DNA of 64,000 bases from Massilia sp. Root133 (GTDB lineage Bacteria; Pseudomonadota; Gammaproteobacteria; Burkholderiales; Burkholderiaceae_D). The stretch spans positions 125,370-189,369 of the forward strand of contig NZ_LMEW01000032.1 in assembly GCF_001426525.1 (NCBI RefSeq), written 5' to 3'. The first letter of the stretch is position 1. Every line of letters begins with the position of its first letter. Both the position numbers and the translations under genes were made by a program. Below, one piece after another: positions 61,583 through 64,000 of this stretch. The notes beneath the pieces are model-generated. The model was not told the DNA's origin and ran no database searches. It worked only from the letters and a program-made list of their open reading frames with translations.

Positions 61583-62466
61583 GCGCCCCTCCCCGCCAGA
61601 AACCTGACGAGCCACGCCTGCAGCAGCGACAGCACGATCACGATCGCCACGAACGCCATCGCGACCGCGGCCGCGTACCCGGCGTCGCTCTGCGTGAACG
61701 CCGTCTCGTACATGTAGTGCAGCGCGACGCGCGTCGTGTTGAACGGCCCGCCGCTCGTCAGGATGTACGTTTGGCCGAACACTTTCAGCGACGCGATCAG
61801 CTGCAGGATCAGCGCCGTCTTCGCGACGGGCCGCAGCGCGGGCCACGTGATCGCGCGGAACAGGGCAAAACCGCGGGCGCCGTCCAGCGCGGCCGCCTCG
61901 TACAGTTCGGCGGGGATGTTGCGCAGGCCGGCGAGGAACAGCAGCATGTTGAAGCCGACCGTCCACCAGATCGTGCCGATGGCGACGGCAGGCAGCGCCC
62001 ACGTCGGATCCGCGAGCCACGCGCGCTGGCCGCCGAGGATGTGGTTGACGACGCCGGACGAGGGCTGCAGCATCCAGTCGGCGATCAGGGTCATGACGGA
62101 GATCGGCAGCACGAACGGCAGGAAGAACGTCCCCTGCAGCCAGCCCTGCACGCGCGTGAAACGGTCGACGAGCATCGCCATCAGCAGGCCGGCGGCGCAC
62201 AGCGGGATCACCGTCAGCAGGGAAAAGTAGAACGTGTTGCCGACCGAATCCCAGAACGACGGGTCGTTCAGCAAGGTGTGGTAGTTGTCGAGGCCCACGA
62301 AGGCGCTCGTGCGCGTCAGGCTGCTCTCCGTGAGGCTAAGCCAGAACGTCTGCAGCGCAGGCAGGAAGAAGAACAGGCCGAACGCCACGAGGAAAGGCGC
62401 CAGCAGCAGCCAGGCCGGGAGCGTGTCGCGGCGGGCCGTGGCCATGGTGAGGTCGTCGCGTCGCAT
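61579..62466 (-). CDS. Sugar ABC transporter permease (UgpA/MalF type)
   Basis: 295 residues with six helices. LLAPFLVAFGLFFFLPALQTFWLSLTES is the typical first segment, and EAAALDGARGFALFRAITWPALRP is the EAA loop. GAGGACC precedes ATG at 62466. It lies 9 bp after the solute-binding protein's stop codon in the operon order binding protein, permease, permease, ATPase. Confidence 0.93.
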   Translation of the reverse strand: MRRDDLTMATARRDTLPAWLLLAPFLVAFGLFFFLPALQTFWLSLTESSLTRTSAFVGLDNYHTLLNDPSFWDSVGNTFYFSLLTVIPLCAAGLLMAMLVDRFTRVQGWLQGTFFLPFVLPISVMTLIADWMLQPSSGVVNHILGGQRAWLADPTWALPAVAIGTIWWTVGFNMLLFLAGLRNIPAELYEAAALDGARGFALFRAITWPALRPVAKTALILQLIASLKVFGQTYILTSGGPFNTTRVALHYMYETAFTQSDAGYAAAVAMAFVAIVIVLSLLQAWLVRFLAGRGA

Positions 62467-62475
62467 GCGTGGTCC

Positions 62476-63783
62476 TCAATAGCGCGGCGGACGCTTGCGC
62501 ACGAGGCGCGCCGCTTCCGTCTCGAACCGGTGCACGGCCTGCGCCGGCGTCAGGTAGCCGTACAGCGCGGCCGGCAGGAATTTCGACGCGATCGCTTCCA
62601 GCGGCCCGGCCGCGCCCATGTACCAGCCGTCCGGATCGTATACGACGTCGTTCGCGACCTGCGCATACAGCGCATTCGGCATCAGGCTTTTCGCAGCGGC
62701 CGATTCGGCGACGGGCTTGTACGCGGGAATGTGGCCGCCCTCCGCCCACCCCAGCGAATGCGTGCTGACATAGGCAATGAAGCGCATCACCGCCCTCACC
62801 TTTTCCGGCGACGGCTCGTGGCCCGGGTTCGCGGGCAGCGCGAACGCGTGCGAATCGGCCCAGGTGGAGGCGTTCGCGTACATCTTCGGCAGCGGCACGA
62901 TCCCGTACTCGAAGCCGAGCGTACCGGCCTTCGTCGCCCGCACGAGTTCCGGCACTTCCCACACGCCGTTCAGCATGAACGCGGCGCCGCCGCCCATGAA
63001 CTGGCTCGTCGACGCCGGGTAGTCGAGGCCCGACTGCGCATAGCCCTTCGTGAACCAGTCGCTGATGCGGGCCAGCGTCGCCGCGCCGGCCGGACCGTAC
63101 GTGAAGCGGCCGTTGGCGATGATCGTGACGTTCTGCTGCGCGAGCATGGCCAGCCACAGGCGCCAGATCGCGTAGGAGCTCTGGCTGCTTTCCATCGTCA
63201 GGCCGCGCTGGCCCGTGCGCTCGGTGGCGGTGCGGAAGGCGTCCGTCAGCGCGTCCACGCCGACGATCGGCTTCAGCCTGCCGTCCGCGTCGAGCAGGCC
63301 CGCCTTGCCCGCGAGCGTCTTGTTGTAGTACAGGACGAACGGGTGCACGTCGAGCGGAATCGCGTACGTGGCGCCCTGGTACTGCGCCTTGGCCCACTGG
63401 CGCGGCAGGTAGTCCTGGCCGCGCAGGCCGGCCGCCGCCAGCTCGGCGGGCGCGATCGGCCGCAGCACGCCGCCGCCGGCCAGGTTGACGATGCGCGACA
63501 GGTGGATGGTCGCGACGTCCGGCCCGGCGCCCACGACGGAGGCCGTGATCAGCTTCGTATAGAAAGGCTCACCCCATTTGAGGGTCGTGCTGACGACGCG
63601 CACGTCGCGCTGGCTGGCGTTGAAGTCGTCGACCAGCGCCCGCATGCGCGCGCCGTCGCCGCCCGAAAGCAGCGTCCACATCCTGACTTCGACCTGCGCC
63701 CGCGCGGGAGCGTCTACGCCCGCCAGCCCGAGGAACAGGGTCGCAACCAGCGCGGCGGCGCGCGGGAATCCGCGTCGCGCCAC
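62476..63783 (-). CDS. Extracellular sugar-binding protein of CUT1 ABC importer
   Basis: 435 residues. The signal peptide (AAALVATLFLGLAGVDAPARA) is followed by a family 1 solute-binding fold: VEVRMWTLLSGGDGARMRALVDDFNASQRDVRV, PDVATIHLSRIVNLA, YAIPLDVHPFVLYYNKTLAGKAGLLD and FMGGGAAFMLNGVWEVPE. It lacks a lipobox Cys, so it is probably soluble periplasmic. The start is a GTG, with AGGAGACAAC directly before it. The substrate may be a glycoside or oligosaccharide; no hydrolase or regulator is next to it in the window. Confidence 0.92.
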   Translation of the reverse strand: MARRGFPRAAALVATLFLGLAGVDAPARAQVEVRMWTLLSGGDGARMRALVDDFNASQRDVRVVSTTLKWGEPFYTKLITASVVGAGPDVATIHLSRIVNLAGGGVLRPIAPAELAAAGLRGQDYLPRQWAKAQYQGATYAIPLDVHPFVLYYNKTLAGKAGLLDADGRLKPIVGVDALTDAFRTATERTGQRGLTMESSQSSYAIWRLWLAMLAQQNVTIIANGRFTYGPAGAATLARISDWFTKGYAQSGLDYPASTSQFMGGGAAFMLNGVWEVPELVRATKAGTLGFEYGIVPLPKMYANASTWADSHAFALPANPGHEPSPEKVRAVMRFIAYVSTHSLGWAEGGHIPAYKPVAESAAAKSLMPNALYAQVANDVVYDPDGWYMGAAGPLEAIASKFLPAALYGYLTPAQAVHRFETEAARLVRKRPPRY

Positions 63784-63834
63784 GTTGTCTCCTGATTGTG
63801 TTTCCTTCTTGTCCGTTGTGGCGCGCGGCTGAAT

Positions 63835-63999
63835 TTACGCGACTTTACGCCGTGCGCGCGCCCCGGGACCGCCACGCCCGCGGCGTTCGAAGCCCGGAGG
63901 ACCCGCGGACGGACCTGGCTCGGTCGGCGGGATGTCCGGCGCGTCGACCTGCGGCGACTGGCGCTCTCCCGGATAGGCTAGCACTTCTGCGGTTTCTCC
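63835..63999 (-). CDS. Possible C-terminal end of an upstream gene, partial
   Basis: 54 codons are open to the window edge and end at TAA (63835-63837). The tail is Pro/Gly/Arg-rich: VLAYPGERQSPQVDAPDIPPTEPG then arginine-rich and ending ARRKVA. It has no recognisable domain. A second frame on the same strand is open almost as long, so this is only a suggestion. If real, it would be the gene before the ABC operon. Confidence 0.3.
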   Translation of the reverse strand, partial: GETAEVLAYPGERQSPQVDAPDIPPTEPGPSAGPPGFERRGRGGPGARARRKVA

Positions 64000-64000
64000 G

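Overview
The window is high-GC DNA with the gene content of a soil or plant-associated betaproteobacterium. A Massilia-like member of the Oxalobacteraceae fits best: TorF-type porin, two-domain YeeE/YedE plus persulfide dioxygenase operon, group III globin, branched-chain keto acid dehydrogenase, GH43/GH31 glycosidases with a TonB-dependent receptor, and many PAS-rich hybrid kinases. The genus is inferred from this content and not from a marker gene. Nearly all of the sequence is ordinary chromosomal coding DNA. I found no tRNA, rRNA, phage, insertion sequence transposase or CRISPR array.

Layout. 1-819: the end of an MHS/MFS transporter, then a terminator and a repeat-rich gap. 1272-4713 (minus): secreted GH43-ricin arabinanase, ZIP metal transporter and manganese catalase. 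5055-5639: a hemerythrin-like protein. 5743-11198 (minus): LrgA/LrgB pair, SH3-NlpC/P60 endopeptidase, Cache chemoreceptor and TorF porin. 11476-14935: tyrosine/homogentisate catabolism (hppD, a LysR regulator, hmgA). 15126-17259: CorC/HlyC-type membrane protein and a DUF1264 protein. 17299-19250: a four-gene sulfide/persulfide operon (BigR-like repressor, two YeeE/YedE membrane proteins, persulfide dioxygenase). 19562-28656: PAS-GAF-GGDEF-EAL-REC protein, aromatic amino acid permease, cupin, orphan metal-ribbon protein, cysteine synthase homologue and M16 peptidase. 28748-36589: group III globin behind an NsrR-like site, hybrid kinase, cupin, a proline-rich membrane protein with tandem repeats, GH31 enzyme and exonuclease III. 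36727-39985: TetR regulator divergent from a Baeyer-Villiger-type monooxygenase and an alpha/beta hydrolase. 39937-48439: a second hybrid kinase divergent from the complete bkd operon (E1 alpha, E1 beta, E2, E3). 48536-51384: a small hydrophilic protein and the KefF/KefC pair. 51385-56229 (minus): a lacI-TonB receptor-GH43 carbohydrate locus. 56563-59507: BCCT transporter, SoxR and a SnoaL-like protein behind a textbook soxbox. 59637-63783 (minus): a complete CUT1-type sugar ABC importer.

The genes form several small physiological modules: oxidative/nitrosative stress (Mn-catalase, hemerythrin, NsrR-like site and globin, SoxR), sulfur detoxification, amino acid catabolism (tyrosine and branched-chain), and plant polysaccharide use. 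A family of short paired palindromes (REP/BIME-like) occurs five times between genes. The observations most worth checking are the regulatory sites (soxbox with 19-bp spacer, NsrR-like box, BigR-like palindrome, a motif shared by the permease and bkd/kinase promoters), a monooxygenase whose Baeyer-Villiger fingerprint histidine is glutamine, and the long structured leader of the BCCT gene. I did not find a convincing wholly new multi-gene system.
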